Below, one piece after another: positions 42,480-54,234 of a stretch of DNA of 64,000 nt. Each line of letters starts with the position of its first letter. Position 1 is the stretch's first letter. The notes below the pieces were generated by a model. The model was not told the origin of the DNA. It made no database searches and was given only the letters and a program-made list of their open reading frames with translations. Position numbers and translations under genes: made by a program. The DNA comes from Haemaphysalis longicornis (taxonomy: Eukaryota; Arthropoda; Arachnida; Ixodida; Ixodidae): contig CM023453.1 in the NCBI GenBank assembly GCA_013339765.2, positions 91,977,767 through 92,041,766 of the forward strand, given 5' to 3'.

Positions 42480-44280
42480 CACACTAAACTTTTTACACCC
42501 TTTTAGCCAAAAAGGGTGTAGCATAAGTGGAAAATGGTGTTGGGAGGCCTTTACACCCTTTTTCTTGGATCTCAACACCCTTTTCCTAGCTCTACACCTT
42601 TCTGTGTAAAAAGAAGGGTGTTGATCAACTTGTACACCCTTGGCTTTTCTTGGGGTGTTGAAAGGGTGTGGAAAAGGTCTTCAGCTGTTCATTGAATAAG
42701 GCCATGCTTGGATGCATAATAGCACTTAAAGAACAAGACATCCCCTCATATACTTCTCTACTCGCAAGAAATTTTCAAACACAAAAAAATAATTGCTCGT
42801 ATGCAATGATCGCTCGTTTCCATATGCGGTGCACCTCATCCCACAAGTTTAGCTTTGGCACGTGAAACACCAATTTGAACCTTCAAAATTAGACAGACTA
42901 TAGTCGTGTGGCGAAAAGGGTGGTTTCCGACTGCAACACGATTGGCGTTCTGTTGGGTGTTGAAACGGTGTGAAATAGGCGTTCACTTGCACAAAAAAGA
43001 ACAGCGGAGCTGGGGGTCGACCTAGTTTCTTCCGGTGTTGCTTAGTTTTGTTATGTTTGCAAGGCTAGGACGACCGCTGAGGAGTGAGGCCAAGTTTAAG
43101 CGGATATTACAAGGCTGTTACAGTGTGTCCCCCCTCCCCCACTTTCAGGGGATTCAAGGGGAAAACAAGCTAGGTCGTCCCCAGCTATGCTGTTTCTCCA
43201 GCCTTGCACCACTATTGCAAGCTGCGCAATTTTTTTTTCATTTTAGTAACCAAAAAAGACTAGTACCTTCGAAATGATACAGTAAGAGGTGCGCATACGC
43301 ATACGCCCCTTGTGCTCACACATTAACAAGCTCGAAAGCCGGCTTCACTGTTAAAATGCCCTATCTGTGGTGGTGCACCCTTTACAGGTTCCGCAGTTCT
43401 TTTTCTGTGTATTTTTTTTCTAGCGCCACCAAAACTAGCTGAAGCTTAAACAGATTCAGTGGTAATAAATTGTGCATATTCACATTGCTTTAAACATCGT
43501 GAGGTATAAAACACGCACCGCTTGTAGAAAATGTTCAGTCCACCCGTGTAAACAGGTACAAAGTTGGAGGTCTCTTCACCTTTTTTCTTAGTTGGCGGTC
43601 TTTTCTTACACCCTTTTTCTTTACGCCCTTTTTGTTAGTTTCAGACACCCTAATTTGTAGTTTTGACACCCTTCTGGGAAAAGGGGGTTGAAATAATGAA
43701 CACCCTTTTTGAAGGGTGTTGAGGTGTCGGGGAAGATTTGTTTGGTATTTAATTAAATTCTATAAGTTATGGAACATAAAAACTACCTCGTGATTAAAAG
43801 TTTTTGCAAATCCGCGTGTTGGTTTGTACATTTTTATAGTAAAATCTATAGTTCAAAAATTAGCGCTAAAATATTTTTTTTGCGACAAGCCCAGCGACTC
43901 GATCAGAGAGATTTCCTCTGCTGGATATAAAAGCAAGAAGGGCACATGTCATCATAAGTAAGTATGCACTCCCTGTACCGCTTGCATCCCGTTTGTTTTC
44001 TTCCTCAATTCACTTGTGTTCTAAGTGTAACTGTGCATATTGACTGTGTTGAATGCTGCACGCTCCGCCGATTCACATTGCTACGCGTAGCTGCTGCCCT
44101 TGCCATACCCTTATTCTAGGGTGTTGAGCCAGCCTATACCCTTTTTGGGGTGTTCACACGAACGCCCTTTTTTTCGTTTAAACACCCTTTTTTCGCCAAA
44201 ACCCTTTTAAATGTATTCGCCCTGGGACAAGATTCTTGCACCCTTTTCGGCCAAAAAGGGGTGTATGAAAGTTTAGTATG
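42480..44280. repeat. Cluster of ACACCCTTTT / AAAAGGGTGT words
   Basis: I count 18 exact ACACCC or GGGTGT hexamers, in both orientations, in groups at 42494-42670, 43605-43730 and 44110-44275. About one would be expected by chance. Several pair into hairpins, for example TACACCCTTTT (42494-42504) with AAAAGGGTGTA (42510-42520). The spacing is irregular, so this is not an ordinary tandem repeat. No gene is recognisable in the segment. Confidence 0.75.
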
Positions 44281-44388
44281 CACATCATCATCATCCTCGT
44301 CATCCAGACTTACACCACCATCACCACCAATTGTCTTGATTCCCCCACCACACAAATACAACTTTTAAGAGACTTCTGGTGACTCTGA

Positions 44389-44679
44389 TTGCCCAGTATT
44401 AGTACAAAGTCACCAGTTTGTATACACTCTTGTGCACTGACATGCATGCTAAAAAAACAAGAAAAGGCCACTAAAATGAAAGTTGACAAATATGCAAAAA
44501 ACCGCAAACACATTCCTGGACACGACATACGCAAGTGCCGGCGCGCACAACGACAACATTCATCAGCAGTGTCTGTTGCAGATACAGAAATAATCAGAAG
44601 AAATCCAACAGCAAATGGCCGGTCGCATGCGCAATCATTATCAGTCCCTGAACTGATCACAAAGCACATGGAGTTATGA
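44389..44679 (+). CDS. Unrecognised open frame of 96 codons
   Basis: A basic, Ser-rich frame (KKQEKATKMKVDKYAKNR, then EIIRRNPTANGRSHAQSLSV) that follows the word cluster. I recognise no family, and no splice sites or ribosome context support it. It may be chance; it is listed only because it is the longest clean frame between the word cluster and the TRAF-like gene. Confidence 0.15.
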   Translation: MPSISTKSPVCIHSCALTCMLKKQEKATKMKVDKYAKNRKHIPGHDIRKCRRAQRQHSSAVSVADTEIIRRNPTANGRSHAQSLSVPELITKHMEL

Positions 44680-44927
44680 ATATCGTGTTGACGATGCGAA
44701 GTTTTTCGGGCTCCTCTTTTTGCTCCATGCGGTCCAAGAAGAAATGGTTGAGCATGTCTAACGAGGAGAACACATCAACATCGACCGTTTTGCGAGGAGA
44801 AATCTCGGAAACCGGAGTGCATTTCAAGGAACAGCGAAGGCTACATACACAATGAAGTGCGCATGTTTCACTCACATGGTAAATGCGAGGGGCGATTGAG
44901 GGACGTAGGATCAGAGCATACGGTCTT

Positions 44928-46068
44928 CTATGAATCGGCAGCAGAGTCGTGACTGGGAACAACCTTAACAGAGAGGTGAAGTGTTTCCATAGCCCAGAGT
45001 CCACTTTGATCGAGTCGGAGAGCCGAGATGGGTCCCCCAAGGTCGAAGAAGGCATTGTGAACGTTCCTGGGCATGATAGTCTCGATATCGTGCGACGGGT
45101 ACACGGTATACAGACGGTTGCTGACACGATTCGTCGGGTGGTGAATCACCAAGTGAACAGCGCCGCGAAAGGGCCACTGCACCACAATCGTTCCGGAGTC
45201 GAAAGCAAACTGGCGCGAAAGAGAGAGCTTGACGCAGCAGTCCGCAGCCCGGCAGAGGACAGCCAGTCTCACGGTGTAGCCAGACACTTTCAGAGGCGCG
45301 CTGATAAGCTCCTCGGCGTAGTCGCTCGAGTAGTAGTACACTCGGCTTACCGCCATCGCTAGGTTCTGCGGCATCCACGACTGCGAAAAAGGCAATGCAG
45401 CTGGTCTGCCTGTGGCACTTTGCTCCGCAGCTGCGTTGAATAGACACCAGCGTTTTCTCAATGTCGTCCGCGAGGCGCTGCAGACGAGCGCGATGCGCTC
45501 TAGCTTCAATCGTTTGCCTTCCTGCTTCGTAGAGTTCATCACGGAAGGACATGATCGAAGGGCGCTCTGAAGCAACGGATGGCCTTGGCACGCTGGGGGC
45601 CTCCCGCTGTCGTGGGTGGCTGGTGGCTGTGGGCCTCGCATCAGCGTGGAGACCAGCGCCGCGCCTCTGGACACGTTCGGAGAGCCTCGAGCTCAGATTT
45701 TGGAGGATGTTTTGAAGTCTGTTTGAAGTTGCTAATGCGTTTGAGAGCCGCCGCTCCACTTCCCGAAAGTCTTCGTTTCCCTCCTGTAGTTCCTGTGAAA
45801 TCTCGGCTAGCAGACGGCGGTCCTCCACCGATGCGTCCGGCGAGAATGTTGTACCCAGCCGATTCCGGGGCGGTTGAGCGGCTGACCTGAAATAACGCCA
45901 GAGGTCTCGGCTAAGTGTGTCAACCAATGGTTCGTGGCTATGTTGGCGGCCGTCGAGGGTTATAAAAGGAATCGCGAGGAGCAATGGCATGAAACGCTCG
46001 GGATACTTCGAAATCACAGCTTCAGTTAGGTCTAAAAGACTGCTGACCTCCTTTCTGGCACCAGTCAT
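44928..46068 (-). pseudogene. TRAF-like protein with coiled coil and MATH domain, one frameshift
   Basis: TRAF proteins are cytoplasmic adaptors that bind receptors or other proteins through a C-terminal TRAF/MATH fold. From the ATG at 46068 the first frame gives about 230 residues: an unrecognised N-terminus (SLLDLTEAVISKYPERFMPL), a coiled coil at about residues 78-125 (LLAEISQELQEGNEDF, RLQNILQNLSSRLSERV), a Pro-rich spacer and a second helix (RLQRLADDIEKTLVSI). Near 45360-45400 the coding switches frame. The second frame supplies a MATH domain: SGYTVRLAVL, LSLSRQF, VVQWPFRGAVHLVIHHPTNR, IMPRN, FFDLGGPISALRLD, METLHLSVKVVPS, then a stop at 44928. There is no RING or zinc-finger region. The gene is intronless here. 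The single frameshift may be a real lesion or a sequencing error. Confidence 0.65.
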
Positions 46069-47755
46069 TGTGTAACCGTTGTCTACACAGCGCTTTGTTG
46101 CTTGTCAGTGCTCACTGAATCCTCAGAATGCAGCTTACTGGACGCCAGTTTCGTCAAACGCCGGACAACAAGCTTTGTTGAAAGACTTCACTCCTTTCAT
46201 CCAAGGTAAAGTTTGTCCACCCTGAGCGAACGTCCATCCTATCAATCGTCGGCCGGGAACAGAAGCATGTTAAGGTTTCTGCATGGAGCCACTGCACTCA
46301 ACCAGTGTGCGGAAAGGAATGAAGAAGCGTTCCCAGCGAGCCGTCCTAGCGCACCACACCAACAAAGATCACTCGCTGACAGACGACTGTGTCCAACAGC
46401 GTGCCTCTCACACCGACAACACGCCTTACGCCATGCGACTGATAACGACTGCCTCAGCTTACGGACGCCTAGCGGCCTCTATCCACGGTTAGCTGTGTTA
46501 ATCGGCACTGCGTTGTTTTGGATTCTGCTTATTTGCTCATTGGATGGAGTCAGCATGGGAAAAGTATGGACTCTGTATTGGGTGTGATCTTTATAATCGA
46601 TCTTTATAATGTGGCTCTGCCTTTTATAAATGAGCTTGGGTTGAGCTAGACAATTTAACCAATGAAGGCAGGACAGCTGCTGGAGCCCTTTGCACCGTAC
46701 TTGTGTGTACCGTACACTATGCGAAGAGTGGGGAAATCATGCTCGTCTGTCAATTTTTGGCGAAGTATTGTGATGTTCATAAACCGCGCATTCCGAAACA
46801 ACAAAAATTTTCGTTCCGTCAACTGTGGCCGCAACAACAATGAATCCGGTTGTAGTGTTCCTTTTCTTCACCGAGTATTCTTCATTTAAACTTTGATGTT
46901 GATTCCATATTACGCCTCGGGCAGGTAACGAGCTTGGATTCAATTCCTTTGTTCACCACTTTGTTTTTGCTTTTCTCACGTACTTTCTGAGAGGCGATGA
47001 AACAACAGTGCTACTTATGCCTGTACGAGAGTAAGAGTTGCAAATGCTTCAACAAGAGAGAGGAAGAAGCTAAGATGCCTAACTGCGGCGGATGAATGTT
47101 GGGACTATGAGGCTGAAAATGGTGATGATGTTGATATGCACCCATGCGTTCAAATATTTACAGGGTTTGATCACGACCGGTATTTTTCACGAACGCAAGG
47201 AGACTCCTGCAGCGCATGCGGCGCATTTCCTACAATATCACAAACCTGACACGTCTCCCAGTTGTATTCTAAAGAAAAGCCGTCTGTAAGGCGGTACAAT
47301 GGACACTCTTTGTACAGTGACTCGCGTACATTCCCAAATCAGGGGCCGCAGCGTTCTAGGCACATCGCATAAAGACAGATGGCTAAGCGGTCTGATTTAA
47401 CTTGAAGCGAAATTGTTCGGTGTCGGCAAAGTTCGACCCCATGCCATGCAGTATTTCTTCTTCATGCTTGAATATTTGAGGTGGTATCTTGGCATGACGG
47501 CAAGTAGAATAAAATATGACGCGTCAGCTCTTGTTAATCGCTGCACGCCTTATGGGACGTTGTGTACAATGCGCGAAGTGCCTTTGTCAGGGAGAGAGAG
47601 AAGCTCTTCAAATAAAATGCACACAGGTTTGCAGACATTCGTTCGTCGACATACTACTACACACGAATGGGAATGGGTAATAGATTGTAGATAAGTAAGA
47701 GGAAATAAGAATAAAAGAGATCGCGTCATGCATAGGGGCATTGTATATAGCAATA
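46069..47755. other. About 1.7 kb upstream of the TRAF-like gene, no recognisable gene
   Basis: This would contain the promoter of the minus-strand TRAF-like gene, but I see no distinct core promoter. Frames up to 124 codons lack motifs. Confidence 0.35.
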
Positions 47756-47759
47756 AGGG

Positions 47760-49060
47760 GGTCTCCCATTCAAAAATGGCTTATGGGCGTCTATGGAAAA
47801 TGTACGGCGAGCTATGGCCGCCGATGGGCCCCTATGGTCACCCATAAAAAGGGCATAAATTAGGCTATAGCCAGCTATTGAAGTTTTGATGCATCCAGCA
47901 CTAAAGACTGTAACCCATACAATTCTCTTTAGCCCATTATAAAACATCCCAGTGTGTTTAGTCTATAGAGTCATAGCTATTCCGGTTACAAATACAGCTA
48001 AACAAATATTTATGGCTTTAGTTCTGTAGACAAGCCGCAAGAAAGCTCTTTTGGCTGGCTATACAATATTGTTTAGCTTTAAGTCTACAGATTTGAAACC
48101 ATTCAACTGTCTTTTGCCAGCTATTGATAAAAATTTGTCCTCAATCTAAAGATAGACAGCCACAAAAGCTCTTTTGGCTGGCTATGGCCCATTGTTTAGC
48201 TCTAACTCTACAGTCTCGAAACCATTCAGCTGTCTTTTACCAGCTACTGAAAAGAATTCGTCCTAAAGCTAAAGAGAGAACGCCATAAAAGCTCCTTTGG
48301 CTGGCTATAGGCCATTGCTCAGCTTTACATCTACAGACTTAAAACCATTGAGCTGTCTTCTACCAGCTATTGGAAAGAATTTGTCCTAAAGCTAAAATGA
48401 GAAAGCCACAAACGCTCCTTTACCTGGTTACAAGCCGCTGTTTAGGTCTACGTCTACAGACTCAAAACAATCAGCTGTCTTTCACCAGCTATTGGGAATA
48501 CATTTGTCCTAAACCTAAAGACAGCCTTAGAAGCTCTTTTAGCAGGCTATAGGCCGTTGTTTAGCTTTAAGTCTACATACTTGAAACCATTCAGCTGTCT
48601 GTTGCCAAACTATTGAAAAGAATTTGTCTAAAGCTGAAGATATACACCATAAAAGCTCCTTTGGCTGGCTATAGTCCATTGTTTAGCTCTAAGTCTACAT
48701 GCTTGGAACTATTGAGCTGTCTTTACCAGCTATTGAAAAGACTTCGTCCTAAAGCTCAAGATATAAAGCCCATAAAAGCTCCTTTGGCTGGCTATAGGCC
48801 GTTGTCTAGCTATACGTCCACATACTTGGAACCATTCAGCTATCTTTTTCCACCTATTGGAGAGTTTGCCCTAAAGCTTAAGAGAAATAGCCATAAAAGC
48901 TTCTGGGCTGGCTACAGAGCAATATATAACTGTGAACCTTTAGATGTGTAACAATAGGCAACATTTAGCCGGCTTTAGGTAAGTGCTTGGCGCAGAATGT
49001 ACAGACCTGCATCCATAAAAGCTTCCTTAGCTAACTACATAGTGACATAATGCTCCAAGC
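47760..49060. repeat. 122-bp tandem satellite, about eight clear units with degenerate ends
   Basis: Unit landmarks: GCTCCTTTGGCTGGCTATAG, TTGTTTAGCT, GTCTACA, AACCATTCAGCTGTCTTT, CCAGCTATTGAAAAGAATTT, GTCCTAAAGCTAAAGA. The GGCTGGCTAT anchor lies near 48053, 48176, 48299, 48422, 48541, 48663, 48786 and 48906. Less regular copies extend to 47860 and 49060. The left flank (47760-47860) has many CTATGG/CCATAG words. Frames through the array merely repeat with the unit. Confidence 0.9.
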
Positions 49061-49114
49061 CTCCAGCCGCTAATAGATAAGTGTTATCCCAGACACCTAT
49101 AACTCGAGCAACCA

Positions 49115-50768
49115 TTAAAGGGACACTGAAGGGAATTTGTCAAGCTCCCGTTTTTGGTTGCACTGCGTACACTGGCTCAAATTAGCACACTTCTCATCGT
49201 TTATCCAGTTGACAAGTCCGGTAATTATTTATACAAAGTGCGGAAACGAAAAAACTACCATGCGCGGTTTGCAGCGGGGCCGCACCAATTAAGGCTGCGA
49301 CGACGGGAGGAGGCGCACGTGATTGGACGATGTTGAAGGTTAGCATTCAAACAAGTTTCGGTTTCGGTTTTGTAAAACAACCTGCTTGACATGCGACGGC
49401 GTCGTTGGATGGGCATTCTCGATATCTCAGTAATCGTCGTACCACGCTTCTGCCATGTTGTCGGCTCTAAAATGCCTAAGATAAGCCTCCCAGGACGGCC
49501 TAGAATCGTAGCAATCACTAGCCGAGGCCTACGCACTGGATGAACGCCCTCCGCGTCCCCGCAGACGCTCAAATGCCATGCGCTTTTCCACCATATTTGG
49601 AGCTTGCGTGGTTCATGCCTGTACCGTAAAAGCGCGTTCACACAAGGCCAAGGGTCTGTTGATTCTGACCTGTGCCCACTGCCCGCAAGCAGTCGGTGCT
49701 TATAGCAACAGGCACGCCAACGAGAACTCGCTAGCGCGCCAGTGTCAGCCTGCGCGAGTTCTGTGAACTAGTTCGTGGAGTAGTGAACATTACTGCCACA
49801 AAAAGGTGAACCTCAGTACAGTAAACATCGGCAAAATGAAAAGTCAATTTATAAAAAAAAAAACTGTACCCTCGGGGATTAAACTCGTGACTTGCAAAAC
49901 AGTTGCTATTATATGCCTAGCGCCTCACACCACTCGGGCCACGAGCCAGCGCTGCAGACTTCGGCAATATAAGGTATCTAATGTGTAACCAGTTTACACT
50001 TTTATTTAGGTTTAGCATTTCAAGCAGCTAGGTGACTATTTATTGTATTTTCGCTGATGCAGTAAGCGTCCCCCAAGTTTCCACAATATCTCAGGTATAG
50101 CAATGGCATTTCATAGACGGAAAAAGCGTTTTGCAAGATGCGTAGTCGTGCAGCTGACCGCGTGCTTGTTCGTTCCCAGCGCAAAAAAGTGCTCCTGCGC
50201 CCTAGTTTAAACATGTACGGTAAAAGTATGAAATTGATTTTATTTCTTAGTACCTATATTGACTTCGCTGACTTCTCCCGCCTTGGAGTGGCCTTAATTT
50301 TTCTACTGGCGTACAGTCAGCGAAGCGTCGCATGTGCGCTTGTGCAGCGCTTGTGTGAAGCGAACCTTGACTTGGAGCTAGATACAGTGTACGAACTAAC
50401 CAAGGGAAGAAATGCACATTCTTCTATTCACAAAGCGTGTACTGGCTTCGTCTCAACTGAGGCGAACGAATTGCTACGAACCGTCGGCGGCCGGCGGACG
50501 AAACGCTGGGAGCGGACTCGGAAGGTCGGCGAGCCATGCAGTAGCGCAGCCAATTGCCAGCACACCTCCTACTGACGTCACACGAAAACAGCGACAGAAA
50601 ATGGGCGAGGGTGCAGAGAGGAGGACAGGCATTTTCGAATTCATTTTTCTACTAAATAAATTCGCGTAAACGCACTCAGAGTGGAGGAAACAGGGACCTA
50701 GGGATTCCGGACTACAATTTGCGCTCGTAATCCCCAATGTTTACAAAATCACTTCAATGTCCCTTTAA
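49115..50768. mobile_element. TTAA-target DNA transposon, non-autonomous
   Basis: TTAA stands at both ends (49115-49118 and 50765-50768). The adjacent termini AGGGACACTGAAGG and, reverse-complemented, AGGGACATTGAAGT match at 12 of 14 bases. The interior of 1.65 kb has no recognisable transposase. TTAA duplications occur in piggyBac and Kolobok superfamilies; the AGGG terminus fits Kolobok-type ends better than the CCC of piggyBac, but this is inference. The plus frame 50138-50575 (145 codons) within it has no motif. A SINE lies inside. Confidence 0.75.
49800..49975 (-). mobile_element. tRNA-derived SINE-like fragment inside the TTAA element
   Basis: Minus strand: GTGGCCCGAGTGG (A box of the Leu/Ser tRNA type with one extra C), GCGCTAGGCATATAATAGC, TTTGCAAGTCACGAG, then TTTAATCCCC as a decayed B box, followed by an A/T-rich tail. 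The 45-base spacing and Leu/Ser-like head suggest a tRNA-derived SINE, but half of the box positions are altered. Confidence 0.5.
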
Positions 50769-51369
50769 ATCCTATTCCGCTGGTTTCAATACGACTTATG
50801 ACGCGAAATTCATATACTCATGATGTACCTAGCTACGTCTACAACACAGATAGGATAAGATGATGAGGTTGATTGGCCGGTTATATGAAAGTACTTGTTC
50901 ATAACGTTAGCTACTGGTTATTATCAACAATACTAGAAAAGTAAAATTGAAGGCAGCTACTGATTAACGCTCAAATTCAGGTTGCAACTTTGGATACTGC
51001 GAGACAGCAGTTTGCAAATGAACGTTGAGCGAAGGACGTATGTGTTCAAAGAATTCCTCTGCGCACCTTCGCTGCTGGGGTCAGGTAAAAAGCGGGCTTC
51101 TCTGAAAACTGCCCTCTCAGCGTCCAAGCAGATTCGAATAACTTTCGCAGCCCACGGTACGTGCGGATGCGACCAGAAATTTGCTGGCAGCTGCGAACAA
51201 CCACATTGCTTCTCCCGCGGAGCCCATTTTGAGATTAGTCATGGAGAAAGGAGGAGAACCGTGGGAAAAGCGACCCACGCCGGACCGAAGGAGGCACAGA
51301 AAGGAAATTCAGGCAAGCAATAAAAAGGCTGAGGGGATTCACCTGCTTCCTGTTTTATATTTGGTTGTT
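50769..51369. other. No recognised gene; possible exon remains
   Basis: The plus frame 51181-51540 has a short hydrophilic segment of coding appearance (ILRLVMEKGGEPWEKRPT) that I cannot assign. No complete splice pair was found. Confidence 0.25.
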
Positions 51370-51700
51370 TGTTTGGCAAACTGGTTTGGGTACCGGTACC
51401 GAAGGAATCTTTCGTTCAAGGGAAGGGTCCCAAGCAGCAGAAATTGCCAAGCCCAAGCATGGCAAATCATCAGTGGCCCAATGAGTCCGAGCTTGGCAAT
51501 ACCTCGGCCACCATTATTGCATGGTGCTTGGGAAGGGTGACAAGCCAACAATTGGCCAAGCTCTGGAAGGCCAATATTGGACAACGCTAGGCAAAGTATG
51601 TTGCCATGGATAATGCCAATGGGGTAGACCCCACGCTATTTCCATGCACGTTTTTGGCTTTGTGGCCAGTCCTTATGGGCAATGCCTATTTTATGAGTTG
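51370..51700. repeat. Cluster of TTGGC/GCCAA words
   Basis: I count nine TTGGC or GCCAA words, including the palindrome TTGGCCAA, where fewer than one would be expected by chance in 330 bp. Related GGCAAT words also recur. Spacing is irregular. Confidence 0.6.
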
Positions 51701-52101
51701 CCTCCCCGCCCCATTTCTGCTTTATACATGCCATTATACAGAAAATTATTTAATGAGTGCGTATTTGAATATTTATTGCGCACTCGTTGAATATGTTCCT
51801 GTACAATGGCATGCATAAAACAGAAATCGCACTGCGAGCCACAATAAAATGCATCAACTTTGCGAAGCAATACATGACTTGGTAAAAACAATTCAAGCAG
51901 CACACCAACACATCCCGTAATGTTATTTTTTTATTAGGCGGACACCAAATTTACGAGAAACCTGGCTTAAAACAGTGGCAAGAATACCAAATAAGCTTGT
52001 TCCACTAAAGCAGACACAAACGCCATAGTCGAGAAAAAATAAAAAAAGCTTCACTCATGAAGAACGAACCGATCTATACTTCGTTTAACTGTTTGAGATG
52101 C

Positions 52102-52281
52102 CTACAAAACATGCGCATTCCGGTAAATCAAAACAAGACCCTCCTCCCTGGTAATTCGCCGACCTGCCAAGATCACAGAATGTAGTCCAACAGCACTATT
52201 GTAGAATAGTCCAGCTTGGAAGGCTTGTTCTCTCTGCTTCATCCGCCACTTGTCCACGGGAAACACCTTTACGTTTAGCGC
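52102..52281 (-). CDS. Candidate 3'-terminal exon, unrecognised protein
   Basis: On the minus strand a T-rich stretch ending TTACTTATTACAG is followed by an open frame ALNVKVFPVDKWRMKQRE, AFQAGLFYNSAVGLHSVILA and REEGLVLIYRNAHVL, then TAG. Acceptor, phase and residue composition look like a genuine last exon. I recognise no family, and the upstream exon was not found. It could also be a remnant of an element. Confidence 0.3.
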   Translation of the reverse strand, partial: ALNVKVFPVDKWRMKQREQAFQAGLFYNSAVGLHSVILAGRRITREEGLVLIYRNAHVL

Positions 52282-52776
52282 CTGTAATAAGTAATAAAAA
52301 CCGTTCACTACAACGGTAAATACACGCTGTTTACTAAATACAGCACCTAGCCCCATCCTTAACGCATAGACGTGCGAAAATATTCAGCCTAAAGTTTTAG
52401 CTTCTTAGCACTCGCTATGAAACATGAAACGTACTGCCCTATTTATTTTTCAAAACTGCGTTTTACGGTAGCAGTTACTTTGCTAGGTCTTGAGAAAACA
52501 GTCAGGAATTTCACCGAAAATGGCCTTCACACTCATAGCAATCGCGCAAGGTAATACGAAAAAAGTTCAATACACAAAGCAACACGCCACCGGTTCCGTG
52601 AAATTTTGTTGTGGCTACTGGAGTCACACAAACAAGTAATCGCGACTGAAATGTCGTGCCGTCAACGTTTTATTAGCGTAAGTTTTGTTTTCCAACAACG
52701 CGGGATCAGACTACAAGGTAACGCACTACACAATGGGTTCGGAACGCACGAACGTTCACGTTTTTTTTTTTGCAAG

Positions 52777-53000
52777 ACATCTACGCCAACTTGGAGGTTG
52801 ATGAGAAGCCTTGTGAACTTTTAATGTGCTATATTTTAAGGGGTAACCAAATAAAGCGACCATTAAAGCGACGCTACAAACCTAACTATTTTGGTATTAA
52901 ACTGGTTACGGCGTTGCTGTCGCCTTCGCTCACTTCTGCCTCGTCGGAAGCGCCAGATTCGAGCGGAACAGACAGAGAAGCCAAGCGGCAGTGTAATTAG
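52777..53000 (+). CDS. Candidate 3'-terminal exon, unrecognised protein
   Basis: A run of 13 T ending TGCAAG precedes an open frame IYANLEVDEKPCELLMCY, then IKRPLKRRYKPN, and a Ser-rich hydrophilic end SLTSASSEAPDSSGTDRE, KRQCN, TAA. The C-terminus resembles the acidic or Ser-rich tail of many nuclear proteins. The acceptor (AAG) is weak and no partner exon is known. Confidence 0.2.
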
Positions 53001-54234
53001 TTTGCCGCTCGACAATAGCTTTACGTTGCTCAAGAAAATTATGAAACGAAAGCTTCACTTATAGCTCGAGTTTAATGGAGCCAGCTTAATACATCCGTAA
53101 CTGTTATACTGCACACGAGTCTTGCTTCAACGCATGCTGAACGCCGTGAACCTGCAGTGGGTGGACGTCCGCTTGTTCGGAAAAGACAAAGCCCGAAAAA
53201 GGATAGTTAGAAGTGGCGTCCCATAAATGAAAGCACATGTATGTGGCCACTTAATTCTTCGCAAGAACCAACACTACGCAGCACTCACGCGCGCCAATTG
53301 TTACAAACGGCAGCTGAAGTTTTGGCGGGAACGAGCGCGAGCTCTCCGGTACCAGGCAAGAAAAAATGAAATGGTGACTCACGTTTTCAGCGGCCGGCGC
53401 AGCAGGCAAAATATGTTATTCCACTAGTCAGGTATACTTAAAACACCGCCACCGTCACCAAAACGCACATCAGAGACGCGTACAGGAGCACTAGGGCGGT
53501 TTCAATACCACAAAAGAGAAGCAGACGTCGGAAAGACGCGACCTCCCGCCCGCCAGCCCAGCCGCGGAGAAAAAGAACGCGCAGAGGCACAACGCTCAAG
53601 TAGTCCAACAGACACCGTTGCGTTAGGACACACAAATGACCCATTCCTAGAGAACGTGCAACGCTATCTCGCACGCTATTTTGAATACGCTGTTCTTTAA
53701 TTTGAGTACGCTTTGTTTCGTGGCACGGAGCTGTGGCTCTTTAGGTAACTACTTTTTGCTGCGTTGTGGCCTGTTCACGCTCTAACCGTCGTCGCCACGG
53801 GCACGGAAAGCGCAAGGCCAAAATGCGCTTTTATCCGTGTGCTGAAGCTCGGCTTCCGATGTGCTTTCCATTTGACGTTACTTCCGGTCGCCCTTTGCTT
53901 GGCGCTTTATCAATCTTTCAGCCGAGTTACCGATGAGTGGCCGATAGCTGGGAAGCCAATGGGGAACTATGGGGTTTCCAATCATTGGCAATCGGCCTCT
54001 GTTGCTTGGAGTCAGGCGTTCGTGCGCGCAGCGTTAGTATTCGTGCGCGCAGCGATGATAGTGATAGAAAATTTTTCCTGAGTACGGAGAAGAGATATAG
54101 TTTTTTTGATGGAGAAAACAAAACGTTAAGAGATGTTATATTTACCAAATAAAAATAATTACCAGCGAACAACTTAGAAAAAGGTCCAAAGACGGGCACG
54201 TATCTCCGCACTATTTACTAGCGCGATAGACCTG
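53001..54234. other. No recognisable gene; GC-rich stretches
   Basis: GC-rich segments at 53280-53600 and 53760-53930 might be promoter-associated. Between 53940 and 54000 there is another group of CCAAT and TTGGCAAT words. Open frames lack motifs. Confidence 0.35.

Noticed and set aside
45579..45890. Plus-strand frame of 103 codons
   Set aside because: It is antisense to the coiled-coil part of the TRAF-like gene and has no independent motif.
48370..48951. Frames with repeated APLAGY residues suggesting a repeat protein
   Set aside because: The period equals the 122-bp satellite unit (not a multiple of three), so the frames shift from unit to unit and stops interrupt them.
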